A stretch of DNA of 64,000 bases from Phallus indusiatus (Eukaryota > Basidiomycota > Agaricomycetes > Phallales > Phallaceae), in NCBI GenBank assembly GCA_027605045.1, contig JAQFWX010000080.1, forward strand, positions 62,001 through 126,000, in the 5' to 3' direction. This document shows, piece after piece, positions 12,083 through 24,266 of this stretch. Each line of letters begins with the position of its first letter. Within the stretch, counting starts at the first letter, position 1. A program made the translations under genes and the position numbers. The notes under the pieces were generated by a model. That model did not search any database, was not told the DNA's origin, and was given only the letters and a program-made list of their open reading frames with translations.

Positions 12083-14594
12083 CTACAAGAATCTTCTTCC
12101 CTGGTCCAAGGCGGTCAAAGCAGCATGTGTACGGAGGATGAGAGCGTTTTCCATACTGTATTTGCCTTTTCGGTTAGCCGACGACACTTCCAGCGGCTTT
12201 CCTAATTCGAGCATAAGTATGTAATATAACATCTGCGTTCTGACCAAAGCAACGTTACTCAATCACTCACCTGAGAATACTAAATCCAAATGTTTTCTAG
12301 CTTCAGTTAGATCGCCGTTGTTACCCATAAGTCGGCCTAGCTCATAATCTACATAGCACGTTAAATTCGTTTGCACCTATCAGTATGGAAGGCATTGTCT
12401 TGCTCACGTGCGTGATAAACGAGATGATGGTCTAGTCTAATTTGAGGGCCGTCAGCGATAACCTGTTTCAAATATCGTTCTGCCTCAGTTGCAGCCTCTT
12501 TCTGTGGCATCGGCGGAACTTCGTTGGGATCCAATATGGCATCAGGGTCCTGTCGAACTCTTATCAGGATTTCCGTTTCTGATAACCGTAATAACTTCCA
12601 TACTGACGGGATAAGCCACATATCTCAAGCAGACGCCTTTGAGGAATCTAGCCAAAGCTAGATCATCCCAGTATTCATCTTCTCCTTCCGATCCTCCCCG
12701 TCCATAAGTCTTAGGATTCTTCTCGGCTTTCGAAAGGATATCTAGCTGCTTGTCTATTAGGGGTAACATTTTCTCAGTGATGATAGTCCGGGGTGCATGG
12801 GCAATAGCGAGGAAGTTGTAAGCGAATTCAAGACCTGGGAGCGCAAGCCGTTTATTTTGACTGCGGAATTTTCGTGATTTTCGGGTTATGTATTTCTGTG
12901 AATATAAGGTAAACTTTTCACATCGTTCTTTTTTTTTATTCTCTTGAGCCTTACTTCAAGAGGAATGGATTTGCCAGCTATTCTTTGCATCAACGTGGGC
13001 ACTTTGTCCATCAGCGTGTCGGCTTCGCGCTCATTTTCTTCCCCACCTAGCTCTAAAAGACATACAGCCACACCATACTAAGTTTGGACGTGTGAGAATT
13101 AAAAGTAAAAACTCGCCAAACGAAATAACATACTGCGTAACAAGCTTTAGACCATGTCGCCTCCTTCTGCAACATGCGCCAATAACGAGTAGAATGTTCG
13201 ATATCCCATAGAGCCAACGTTGCGCACGCAATCTCCCAATATGATATATGATATAAATTAGAATACTGTGTCTGAGCTTCCAGAGCTCGAGTGTAGCTCT
13301 CAATAGCCAACCGCGGCTGACTTCGACAGATTCGCATCCGTCCCTCCCCAAAGAGGAAGAATACACCTTTTAAATATTGATAACGGGTCGCACAAAAAAA
13401 AATAGTATACAAACTAACCTTGAGGGAATCTTTTCAGATTCCATTCTAAGATTTTGTTCGCGAACCTGACGTCAACACCATCGAATGTGAAACTCGAAAG
13501 GACTAGATGGAAAATCAAAAGAGCCATATCGCAGATGGGCCGCCGAATGCCTTCTTGATTCATATCAATTTCTGGATCTGGGTTGCTTAAGTCATTTGTC
13601 CATCCGCCAGCCTTGGCCAACATCTCAAGACCTTGGTGACGATTGCCCTTGTAACCGAAAACCTCCATGATCGTACTAATACGAGATGGAAGAAGAGATA
13701 AAAGTATATTGGTAACACCCATCCCAAGGAGAACACCACTCCGAAAGTCCTGGTCTATGTCCGGGTGTTGAGGACCAGTTCCTGCCTGAACTGACTCGGC
13801 ATCCATAGCGTTCAAGTAACGTTCCAGGAGCCGATATATTTGAACACAAGTCCGCATGTTCAAGCTGTAAAGGGACTCGTGTTATTGTTATCAAAGTAAT
13901 GGGAATAACATCCATACGCTTCTTTAATAAACTGCAGCCAGTCTCCGGAATAAACGATGCCCAAAAGTGCCTTCTCGAAAAGAGACTCGGCATAGATCAA
14001 TTCGGCATGTTTCTCAACTTTGGTCATAGATTTTACGAATGAAACGGAAGGGCTGGCGACAAGAGCAGCTATTTTAGAAGTGAAAGAGCTTTTTTTCCGA
14101 TGTTGTGCAGCAATATTGTTGCCGTGCTTCACAATAGCAATGGCAGCAATTAGATCCTGTATGTATAGTGCCGCGTTCAGGTCGCATATCTATATTGGGA
14201 CAAAAGAACTCACGTCATCTTCGTAGCTCATGAAAGCCTTGAGTGCTTGAACAAGGCCATAACCTGTTGCACAGTATAGCCTTTCTCTGCGGAGAGGGGG
14301 AAGGCTCAAAATTAACGCTAATGGAAGTATGAATGAATTAGCTTACTTGACTGGGTCCTTCTCGTTTATCAACTCTTCACTTTCAACCATTTTCGACTCC
14401 AGAAAGAGCTGGAGAGCTAGGCGAACGACTGGCAAGTCATCTAAGGCTGCATTGGGATCGTATGGTTCTGTAGCACTTTTGCCAGCGGTGAGGGACTGCT
14501 GAAACGCTGCTACATCAATTTTGACGGCAGCGGGTGTCGGTGGCTGCGATGGCAGCTCCACCTTCACCTTCTCCTCAGATCTTTCGGGGGTCAT
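12083..14594 (-). CDS. Iml2/TTC39-family tetratricopeptide protein
   Basis: Member of the Iml2 / tetratricopeptide repeat protein 39 family. Yeast Iml2 is linked to lipid-droplet-dependent clearance of inclusion bodies, but the biochemical role is poorly known. Reading on the minus strand from ATG 14594, exons give an acidic N-terminus, YCATGYGLVQALKAFMSYED, then LIYAESLFEKALLGIVYSGD followed by WLQFIKEAYG, and the helical segment MNMRTCVQIYRLLERYL. These are the family's characteristic blocks. Downstream exons contain TPR-like helices (SYTRALEAQTQYSNL, YWEIACATLALWD), FLKGVCLRYVAYP and a C-terminal ALILRTHAALTALDQGRRFL, with the stop at 12083-12085. There are about eight introns, several near 50-60 bases. 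No catalytic motif is expected. The start is shared with a 428-base divergent promoter region facing the VIT/vWA gene. Confidence 0.82.
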
Positions 14595-15022
14595 TATGGT
14601 GAACGGAGGAAAAAGCCTATATCACCTCGGTTTGGGCGACGTCGGATAATAGCACCAGCGTCTGTCTCTGAGCTTGAACAAAGCTCCGAGCCAAGTCCCA
14701 TTGGCAAGAAATTTCGGTATGACGTTGCAATTACTATTCACATTCAGTCTTTCTAACATAGGGGCAAGCGACCATACTATTCCCGGGAGTCTCAGACTTA
14801 GTATAATTAGATGTTGCAGGAGATCGTGACATACCCGTTCCGGACGGTGACAAGTTCATCTCGTTGTGCACGATGGACAAGCAAGTTGTAGGAAACGCGT
14901 TCACCTGATGGCTGGTTCGATTTCACCTGTTTCCCTGTGCCCTAGAGGGCGACGCGTCATATGTAACTTTATAAACGATTCGCTTCTCCAATTCATCATG
15001 TCAATTCCTCCCAGGGGTCAAA
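14595..15022. promoter_or_regulatory. Divergent promoter region between the IML2-like and VIT/vWA genes
   Basis: The 428-base gap separates two start codons pointing away from each other, so it should hold both promoters. No TATA box or known operator is clear. It is enriched in short CG-containing words on the left, and a CCAATT/CAATTC stretch lies at 14988-15008 just before the ATG of the plus-strand gene. Confidence 0.5.
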
Positions 15023-17896
15023 ATGAATTTCGAATCTAGCGACATTCTTTTCTCAGCTATCACATACAACGGCGGCGAAGGATTTATACCCCTAACAAAT
15101 TTGGACATTCAAGTGTGGATTGTGGATACGTCCAGTCGTGTTACATTATCCCAGACCTATACTTACGACGATTCTTCCATTGCGCGCAACGCGTTTTACC
15201 TATTTCCTGTTCCTGTTGGAGCTATCATATGTGGCTTTGAAGTTAAAACCAATGACGACGTTCACATGGAAGGTATTGTGAAAGAAATCGACGAAGCAAA
15301 TCGAGATTATCACCAGATCCTCGGTGACAATCATATCTCTGACGTTGTACAACGCTCGTGTCGTGACTGTGAGTTTCTGACTACTTCCCCTTTTCTTATG
15401 ACAATAACCGGATACTTTAGTACTGGTACTGTCACTGGGCTCTTTCCTCCCCAGGAGAGCTGTCACAATATCCACGACTGTCAGTATACTGTACATGTTT
15501 AGATCTTACCCTGCGTATTGACCTATCAGCTTGAGTAGTATGCTATGGACTTGTTTGACAGCAATGAGGCTGCCATTAAACTCAGGATACCGTCGTATGT
15601 CGGCCACTTTCTCCCAAAAGACGTCACCTTGCCTCAATCGACAACCCGCCTAGCCACATTGGACGTCCGCCTTGACATAGAAATGCCTGGCGAGATTCTA
15701 TATGTTCATTCCAACCTCCCTCTACAAGATATCTCGGTTGAAGATTCACATCCTACGATTGTACGAAAACAATTTGCTGGTGCAGATATACACCTTGATG
15801 CAGACATACTTGTCAGCGTTCAAGCACTTAATCTGGACCAATCCCGCTGCTTTGTCGAACAATGGGAGGACACTGCTGCTTTGTCCTTAACTGCTGTTCC
15901 TTCCGTGATGTCTGGCGACCATCAAAGCGATAACTGTGAATATATATTCTTGGTAGATCGCTCGTGGAGTATGTGCGTGGACGATAAGATGGAGAAGATC
16001 AAGCAGTCAATGGTTTTGCTTCTCAAAACATTACCTATTGAGAACACATGGTTCAATATATTCAGCTTTGAGCACTGGTGGCAATCATTATGGTCTGAGA
16101 GCCAGCCGTTTCAACAAGGAACATTGAAAGAAGCAGTAAGTCTTTCTCAATCAACACAGACAGGAGGACAAAAGCCGACTGAAAATTTAGCTGGACTTTC
16201 TATCTCATCTCGATCCTCGTGGAGGGACTGAGCTATTTTCCGTCTTTCAGGCAGCTTTACTCAGCCGACGTTACAACGCCACCACAAAAATCTTTTTGAT
16301 TACCGATGGCGAGGTAAAGACATAACATACGAATTTGCGCGGAAAGTTGTTAAAACACCTAATAGGTCCATTACCCTCAACGGTCCATTGATCTGATCAG
16401 CAATGTTGTCAAAAGTGCGGACCCAGCCTACCCAGTGAAAGTATTCACCGTTGCTATTGGAAGTTCTGCCTCGGATGTTCTGTACGAAGGGTTGGCCAAA
16501 GCAAGTGGTGGTCTTTGTTTGAAGGCGTCAGACAGCGAAAATCCGGTACAAAAATGTGCGACAATGCTAAACAAGATGATGTTGAGTGACATCCATGAGT
16601 TGAAGATTAACTGGAGTGTCGGTGGAACAGGTATACATATTACTTCACACTTTCATAATTCCCTCTCACCTATCGCATAAAGTATACCAAGCACCTATAG
16701 ACTTGACCCGTTGTCCAAAGGGATGTCTTTCCGTCAAGGCGATTATTCCACGCAGTAACATTCCGAAGGCGGTCTCTTTACTCGGAAAAACATCAAACGG
16801 AACTCTCATCCACCTCGAAATACCTACTCGCCTCTCCCGAGTTTTGCCACCTTCTACTTCCACGGGGGTGTCATACTTCCAACCTTTATACCACACGATA
16901 GCAGCGGATAATTTAAGTCGAGAGCTGGAACAATTTGAGACATCATTGCCACCTTTGTCCGACTGGGAGCTACAACTGAGCCCCTCTTCTCGATCTGCCA
17001 GGATCAAACAAGAGCTTCTTCGTCTGGGAGTTCAGTATAATATCATCAATTTCCTAGCAACATTCGTCGTTGTCGAGAAGCAAGATCTGGATTTTATCCG
17101 TTCAGCTAGCCCTAAACCCGTAGCACCGATAACCAACCCTAGGAAGCAGATTGCACCTATGGATCCTCCTGAACTGACCGATAGACCTTCGTCTCCCGAT
17201 TCTAATGGCAATACGGAGTCGTCCCAGTCCAGCGATGTACTCAGTCCTGGCGATCCGGGATCACGGGCATCGACGCCATTCTCTTCACCTAGTTTCCCTG
17301 ACGTTCCAAGGTCATTTCCTCGTTCTCTGAATGAGCGAAAGGCGTTCATAGTTCAAACTGAGTCGGTTCCCGACGACGAGCCTGATGAAACTTACATATT
17401 CCCCAGTGTTCCACCTACCCAATTTGTCGCACCACCTCTCAGATTTGAGAAGATCGTTGTTTCGTATTCCAATCCTATACGTATGCTTGTTCATCATTCG
17501 CTTTGTACTCAAGAAGACGATCCCCGGACACTTGATTGGCTCGATGGCATTCTGGGCGGTCCTGATTTCAGTGAAAAACTTGCAGAACTGATCGAGTTAC
17601 AATGGTATGACGGCTCATTTCCGTATCTCCGTCAGTTATGCTATGTCATTGGAAGCCCATATCACGACGATGATGATATCCCGTTATATCTCACCGGTGT
17701 CGTCATACCTTCTTCTGTTGATTCCGAGCAGGTATGGGGCACGGCGCTGGCAGTCAAATTTCTAAGGAGAAAGTACCCTCAAAACTGGTGTATATGGAAA
17801 GATTTCGCGAGGAAGTCTCTGGCATGGGGCGGAAGGGTTTGTGGTGGCTTGGCGAACTTTGAACGCATTGTGGCTTACATTCCAATATCTTTATGA
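15023..17896 (+). CDS. VIT and von Willebrand factor A domain protein
   Basis: About 861 residues from six exons: 15023-15368, 15421-15479, 15539-16135, 16191-16313, 16366-16630 and about 16701-17896. The N-terminal VIT domain (about residues 10-140) includes NAFYLFPVPVGAIICGFEV and, across two splice junctions, LSLGSFLPRRAVTISTTYAM. The vWA domain begins near residue 270 with FLVDRSWSM, which keeps the D-x-S-x-S MIDAS metal site, and continues through LDFLSHLDPRGGTELFSVFQ, KIFLITDGE and VFTVAIGSSASDVLYEGLA. A Ser/Pro-rich linker (about residues 620-700) precedes a C-terminal segment with LIELQWYDGSFPYL and a WGTALAVKFLRRKYP helix, as in PARP4/VWA5A-like proteins. These proteins act as adhesion or scaffold modules; no enzymatic activity is visible and no signal peptide is present. 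The intron 5 acceptor could be 16691 or 16701 with no frame change. Confidence 0.88.
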
Positions 17897-20167
17897 CATC
17901 CATTTTATGTTACGGACCTGGTTTCGGGTAAGACAGAGTTTCACTTGCTACAGAGGATGTCTTAGTAGTGCATAAGCGTTGAGCAAGCAAGCTTAGCAAA
18001 GTAAGCTAAAAGACAAGATTCGTGCTTTTCTTTGCTATTATACCTTTGCTTCCCTCCTTCAGCTGCTCAAGGGGAATTAGCTCAATTTTTGTCACTTCTC
18101 CTCGAAAATCATTGGTTATTTCGCTCTCTGTGTCGGTGTTGCCATCACCCTGTCCTTCGTCCCAGCCGCCAAATCAATAGATTTTGGGAAAAATAGTCCA
18201 TAAACTTTTTCATTGAATGATGAGGAAATTAGAAAAGGTTCATTATTATTACAGAGTAGTAGGGTGTATCAAGAAGTTTGAAAAGCAGTTCACAAAGCAT
18301 GTTGTACACATACACATTATCGATAACGATCAACTCAAATCACTGTGCCAGGGTTCAAAAATTATGGTTGAAGCTAGCTCCAATGTGGACCGCCAAAGCG
18401 TGCCGCATCACTTCAAGTGATGCATTTGGGTCTATGACTAGATTATACCCTGCTTGTCCTACATACGACCTTAATTGCGGTGGGCTGAGATCGTCGATTG
18501 TCCTCTTGCTCGTGAGCAGCGGGCAAGGAGGCTACATTGCCATCAATAAGCTTCAATAACAGAGTTTATTGGGTTACTCACCTGCGGAAATTCGCCGGTC
18601 GGAAACATGACGGGACTAACGGAACACGCTGATCACTAACGTCAATACCATTTTCTAAAGCCTATATGATTCCGGCTCACTAAGCTTGTTTGACAACAAG
18701 TTGAAATACTTGCTGGCTTGACATTGTCCATATTAGTAGGGTACTCATAGTAGGGTTTTGGGTGTTGACGTTGAATGTTGCCAATGGCGTTAGGTTGAAA
18801 GTATGGTCAGTGGTGACATTTCAAAGTTAATCTATTCATGGCTATTATATAAGAACTACTATGCACTTATGATTAGACAGATACCGGGATTCAACAAAAT
18901 ACACTGTGATCATGTCAGCTCAGTGTCCAACATCCTCCAACACCGGAGGAAGCACGTCATGATCATCAGTTATTTGGTCATAAATTACCAAAAGAAGGGA
19001 CTTGAAGCCAACGCAATTCTTCTTCGGATCGACCAGACACCGAAAACCTCGTAGTCCTGCTTTTTCGCGCACGTTCAGCTTTGATGATTAGCAGCCAAAA
19101 ACTAGTAATCCCCGCTGGTTACACTTGGAGGTTCAACTATATGCAACAATAGACGAAATTACTGAGATTTATGGGTAAGACGAGCTAATAAGCCAATATG
19201 ATTCATTTTACTATGTGGACATTTAAATGCTGAAGTTCATTTGGAAATACCCCATTCTTTTGAAATTCACCACTGTTTCTGTCGCTGCAAACGTACGCGC
19301 ATCTTACATTTGGAAGCAGTACAATTAAGGGTACCATAAATATTTGCAGACTCATTTATCGATGTAATATCGATTAACTACTCTTCAGGTCTCCTTAGAT
19401 GCTATAATCGGTAAGTGTTCTGTCGATATATTGTCATCGTCTCATAGACTGATTTATCTTGAAGCGGCTCTCGCTGTGAAATTTCAACTCGCTTTTTCGC
19501 TTTGAAACGAAAATAGACTGGGCTGAAAGGCATAAATTCAAAATGTTAATCTTGTGAAGCATACATAACATTAGCGGAAGTACCTATGGATATTTGTAAC
19601 GATAATGCGACAAATCAAGAAGCATGCACCGACCCATGCCGGCCGATAAAAACACTTGAATGGACGTAGTGAAGCTCGAAGTTTGTGCCTAAGCCCTAAA
19701 ATTTGTTGATGCGCGCTGTTTAAACCATTTCAAGCAAATACGGATATGGGATGGCACTTGTATCAGATTTTAAATATGGTTTTGCCACGCATGGCACTCA
19801 TGCCCAGATTTATAATGCGAGCTGCAAGCGCGCCCGACGCCGAGCAGAATCAGGGCGAGGAAAATAAGGCTCTGATAGTTTTTTGTTCTCCTCTGATATA
19901 GAATAGGGAGACATGGGTTCTCCTAGGCTGTTTATCCTCATAAGGGTCATTTCATGGAATTTGATGAAGATGTTTCAGTAATGTCTTCAGCTTCAACACT
20001 CCGGTGTGTAAATGAGCAATGCAATGCCTTTGCACTTTCCCTTGTATGAAATGCTAGGGCTCTCCCCGCGATATTTTTGCTTCCATGTGCTATTTATTAT
20101 TGTGTATATGTATCTGTATGGGTGTTACATATAGGCTATTATTATCTCCTCGTGACTGTGTCTCCCG
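17897..20167. other. Gene-poor region downstream of the VIT/vWA gene
   Basis: No gene is supported. Short ORFs at 18217-18420, 18278-18559 and 18803-19054 do not extend across plausible splice sites and lack recognisable domains. The region is AT-rich and precedes the broken helicase remnant, so it may be old, decayed mobile-element sequence, but I see no terminal repeats. Confidence 0.4.
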
Positions 20168-20826
20168 TTACCATTGTCGCCACTGAGATTTACTTGTCTC
20201 TGTGCATGCACGGGGGAAGCGTCCTTCCTCGGTCGACATTGACGTTGAAGACTCATGCCGGTTGACAGGAGCGTCCTCCGAAATTGACCCTCTCAGTTTT
20301 TGGCTGTCTGTTAATGTCTGAGTTATCTCATCCGTCCACTTCATAAGAGTGTTGCTCGTGCGTACCTTCGAAAAGAATCTGTCTTTGCATTCTCTGTTCA
20401 ATAACTCTAATTCTTCGTCATAGGCTTGTAGGTCCTCGTTGGGATCTTGTGAGAACAATTTCTCTCGAAATCACGTAAAATTCTCGTCAACTCCCGCCGT
20501 CTCGATATCGATAATGCAACGTAGGTGTTAAAGGTTGTTAGACCTCCGGTCGGAGGTTTGGCGATATCAATGATAACTGGGTATATACTCTGACCTTGCG
20601 CTTCATAGTCGGTAAAGGCGTACGCTGGTGTCAGTGGAAATTGTAACCGATGGACAAGTGTTTTTCTACCATGCGCTCCCGGTACGGACATCGTCGTGTC
20701 TACTATATCAGTCACGGGTAATGTGCCTTCTGGGAGTCCCTGTATATTCAAATCTGAAGTTAGATCAGGTCTGAATATTAGTACTGACTTGGTTTCCACA
20801 CTGGTCCATTTCATGATCGACGACAA
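20168..20826 (-). pseudogene. C-terminal fragment of a Pif1-like/Helitron-type DNA helicase
   Basis: The minus-strand translation contains FPLTPAYAFTDYEAQGQSIY, IIDIAKPPTGGLTTFNTYVA and LTRILRDFE, which are the last motifs (V and VI region) of the Pif1-like helicases that are abundant in Agaricomycetes and also occur in Helitron transposons. Upstream, LPEGTLPVTDIVDTT fits the segment just before these motifs. The frame then shifts by one base near 20460: the expected continuation LFSQDPNEDLQAYDEELELL is read in a different frame. The Walker A and B motifs and most of the helicase core are absent from the neighbourhood. The arginine-finger segment reads ALSISRRRE rather than the usual ALSRSRGRE, a further sign of decay. 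This is a truncated, frameshifted relic, not a working helicase. Confidence 0.75.
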
Positions 20827-20873
20827 GAAGAAAGATAGTCATTTACCTCTGATTCTCTTCTACACGACCGATG

Positions 20874-21059
20874 TTATGTTCTGACTTTGGCTGCGATTGT
20901 ATCCACAATCTTTCGCCGTCCATTCTTGAGAGTGATGTAAATATAATCATCATCATGCATGCCCAGAATGCCACGAACACTAATGCTCAATGTTTTGTTA
21001 ATCGGCTGCGGGGTTAAATAAAGCACATTTCGAAATGAGTATTGTACACACATAAACAC
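20874..21059 (-). other. Short ORF upstream of the helicase remnant
   Basis: A 61-codon minus-strand ORF with the segment LSISVRGILGMHDDDYIYIT. It lies between the unknown membrane ORF and the helicase fragment. It could be an exon of either, or chance. No domain is recognised and no splice link could be proved. Confidence 0.2.
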
Positions 21060-21172
21060 GTTCCTAAACAGTACATTGCATAGCCATCATAAGATTCTGA
21101 CTTAACCTGCACATTTCGTCAAAATGAAGTCTGAAATATGAAGCAAACTCGAGTTACCTAACTGCACCCCGA

Positions 21173-21994
21173 TCAGCATTCATCAGGTTTAACCACGGTT
21201 TGCCACTGTGTACCCTTCACATCATCAGGAGAGCTCGCGAACTTCCACATTCCACCGCCAACAATCTTATCGATTGACCTTATAGTCAAAAGCACCTTCA
21301 AGGTCTGCGGCTTGATGACTGCCCCTGGCTTCGCCATCCATCTGAGGTCTTCAAAAGTGGCAATCTCTTCTTCTCCCGTTCCTTCCCACATTTGAATCTT
21401 GCCACCACTAGGTACTAGTTTATCCCATAGTACCTCCGATCCTTTATTGAGGGTATGTTCTATCGCATAATGTATTTTGTGAGAACATATTTTCTTTGCG
21501 ATAGCATAAAACTCGGGTCCTGGGGTAACGCCACATTGCTCGATGAGGTGTTGGAAAAAGTCGTAGACCACTTCACGTCTCCAGCCAAAGTTTTCCAATT
21601 GAGACAGGACTCCGGATAGTGGGCTAAACACGTATTGTGCACCTAGCCACGGTGACAGAACCGCGAACAGTAAAGACTTTTTGTGCGGATAGAATTCGAT
21701 TTGTGGAGGTTTTCCTCCTCCTCGATTTTTGTATTTGCTGATGACGTACATAAAACGATGTTTTTGTTGCACGGCATCAATGTAAACTTGCATCGAGTTC
21801 GTATCCCAATAACGCATTCCGAAATTGGCGGAGAGGTACCAGAACGTCACGGGGAAAATTGGAATACGTATGATGGTATTTATAACGTATGTCAAGGATA
21901 TGATTGGCACTATAATAATTAGGACCACTACGACAGTCTGGACTCCGTCGAGAATGACACGAGACGTTGATCTCTTCGATCGAGGTATCGCCAT
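21173..21994 (-). CDS. Hypothetical protein with one N-terminal membrane segment
   Basis: An uninterrupted 273-codon ORF from ATG 21994 to the stop at 21173. Residues about 14-45 (VILDGVQTVVVVLIIIVPII and following) form one long or two short membrane segments behind a basic start (MAIPRSKRS), suggesting a signal anchor with the remainder in the lumen, outside the cell or in an organelle. The soluble part is of mixed composition (for example FFQHLIEQCGVTPGPEFYAI and KICSHKIHYAIEHTL) and has no motif I recognise. It ends with WQTVVKPDEC. The length and the absence of low complexity favour a real gene, but there is no family evidence. Further 3' exons toward 21059 are possible. It sits beside a helicase relic in a gene-poor block, so it may be lineage-specific. 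Confidence 0.5.
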   Translation of the reverse strand: MAIPRSKRSTSRVILDGVQTVVVVLIIIVPIISLTYVINTIIRIPIFPVTFWYLSANFGMRYWDTNSMQVYIDAVQQKHRFMYVISKYKNRGGGKPPQIEFYPHKKSLLFAVLSPWLGAQYVFSPLSGVLSQLENFGWRREVVYDFFQHLIEQCGVTPGPEFYAIAKKICSHKIHYAIEHTLNKGSEVLWDKLVPSGGKIQMWEGTGEEEIATFEDLRWMAKPGAVIKPQTLKVLLTIRSIDKIVGGGMWKFASSPDDVKGTQWQTVVKPDEC

Positions 21995-24266
21995 CGTCGG
22001 AGGTGGGTTGACTTCGACTACGGCGTGCAGAGCACAGGACGATTAATAAACGCAGAGACCCATTTTATCATTTTGAAGTTTTACATAGTCCAGATCTTCC
22101 CATAGAAACCAAATAGAATGACGTGTGGAAGGAATGCCAAACAGAAGTGTTCTACATTTTTCGATGTCTACCAATATTCCTTAGTTGACAGATTGAAACA
22201 AGAAGAAGCAAATATATTCACGTAGCATCAAATTCATGTGCAATTTTAGGCCATAATATTTCGAACTTCAGCCACCGGGAGCTATTGGACGATGAAGGGC
22301 GTGACATGCAATCCGATCGCCTTGGGAGATTTAATGATCTCCAACTACAAGGAATGTCTCATAATGATAGCATCACCCTAGCCTTTTGTCAATGTTGTTT
22401 GCACAGAAAGCGGAGTCCCGATTTTTTTGAGATAGTGTATTACGGACACGCTGCTGTTGTAAATCTGATGTAAGGATTCACTGCCCCATGACACAGGCGT
22501 GGATCAATAGTGGTTGTATCGCATGAGAAAACCATTGGGTGAGGCTAGATTGCAGCGATCCCATTTAATAATGATCGAGGAACATTCAAAGGCCTAGATG
22601 ATTAGACGTATCTAAGTCACGCGACAATAAAGACATAATAAGCAGAGACATACACATATCGAAAAGCAAGAAGCTCTTTCACGCTGTGCGGTACCTTGGG
22701 CTCCACTTTGTAATAACAATTTTTGATAAATAGATGCTCAACAGAACCAATGACAATCGTTGTTGGTCGCAATGGGCGTGTCGATGAGAGAGAAGGTGGC
22801 TGTATGATTCGTGATGAGAAGCGTCAAGCAGCAACAAGCCACTGTTGCTATATTAACTGATGGCAAGATAGGAAGTTCGTTAATTTTTGTTACGGTATCG
22901 AAATAGGAGCCTTCACAAGTCCTAATTTTGTACTGAGTATTCCCGCAGCGTGAAGATGACATGGGGCGACTGCAACAGTTAACCAAAGATGTAGTATGAA
23001 CGTGATTTTCTTGTAGATTTCTTCTTTGCAGACAGATTGTCGCTGGACGCAACCGACCTCCGACCGGCTAACTTAAGAGTGGATTCGTCGAGTCCAGGTG
23101 GATGGATGATGTACATAGACGGAAGGATTATAGAATGCGTCCTTGATAGTACGATGAGAATGATAAAAGCATTAAGGCTTATCAAGACATTGCCATGCCA
23201 TCCGGTGTTGTGGGTTGCATCATGAGATCAAGGTTTTATTGAGGTTCGGCACCACGAATGTATTTGAGCATAACAAATGAGAGCAAACTACCGAAGACGA
23301 AAAAGCAAAAGCAATCCTGGGATTGTCGTAGATTTGATCCAAAATAATACGAAGATTTGGAAACCGCGTAAATGAAGTCGACAGTCGAGATAATGTGCGG
23401 ATAGAGTATAAATCATGTCGCGGTTAACGTATGTTTTTAGAGTCGGAAGACTATGGACCATGAATTTTAGCGTGATTGCTACCATGCGGCCGCTCTACGT
23501 AAAAAATCCGTTTGACTGAAGGTGATGGAATCATTTCCTAGTAATACATATTGACTAGTTGTCTCTTGGAAGTACCGGCATAAATTGAGTTTCATGACTG
23601 TCGCTCATTCTGGGGGTTACTTCAGGGAAACGTGTAAGCAACTTCATGTTCCGTATAAACAATTTTACTATTACCTTTGTTGATTCGCTTTCGATGCTCG
23701 TAAAGTTTATGGGAGCATCCAAGAAGCACGCTCGTTGAGCCTGGTCCAATACTGGGTGGTGGAATAAGCATGATACAGCTTTAGATGATCTGATTGAGTG
23801 TGTTTAATAAAAACGACGGAGTGACAACATTTATTTGAAAGTACTGAGTTCTTGAAGCTTTAAAGTTTGAAGTTGAAGTTTGACGGATGAGCCCAAGACC
23901 TGAAGTGACTTTCTGAAAGCCAGTGGACTCGATTACGTACTCAACAAGTATAACCGGTATAACCTGAACCTCTTATTCTGCCAAAACAATGGATAAAAAT
24001 AGTATCATTATATTTGAATAGTACAATTTAATGTGCATTACATACACTGAATCGAAGTCGAACAAAAACTATTCGGGAGGGTATATCATACAAGTTACAG
24101 GTATATTTATATGCAGGACTGTCCTGATCCTTGGACCTTAGCTATGTTATTGGGGGAGCATCAAGAAAAAAATCTAAAACAATTCTCCAGGAATAATGAA
24201 ACATCGCACCGTTATATCGTGGAATGGGGCTGACCGAATGCAGCGGGTCCACGTACGGCGTAAAAT
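21995..24266. other. Gene-poor region between the unknown ORF and the coiled-coil gene
   Basis: No gene supported. ORFs such as 22738-23052 (minus), 22285-22473 (plus) and 23555-23749 (minus) have ordinary random composition and no domain. The 21995-22080 stretch is the probable promoter of the membrane ORF. The stretch at about 24000-24266 is the likely 3' region of the coiled-coil gene. No repeat or RNA gene noticed. Confidence 0.4.
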
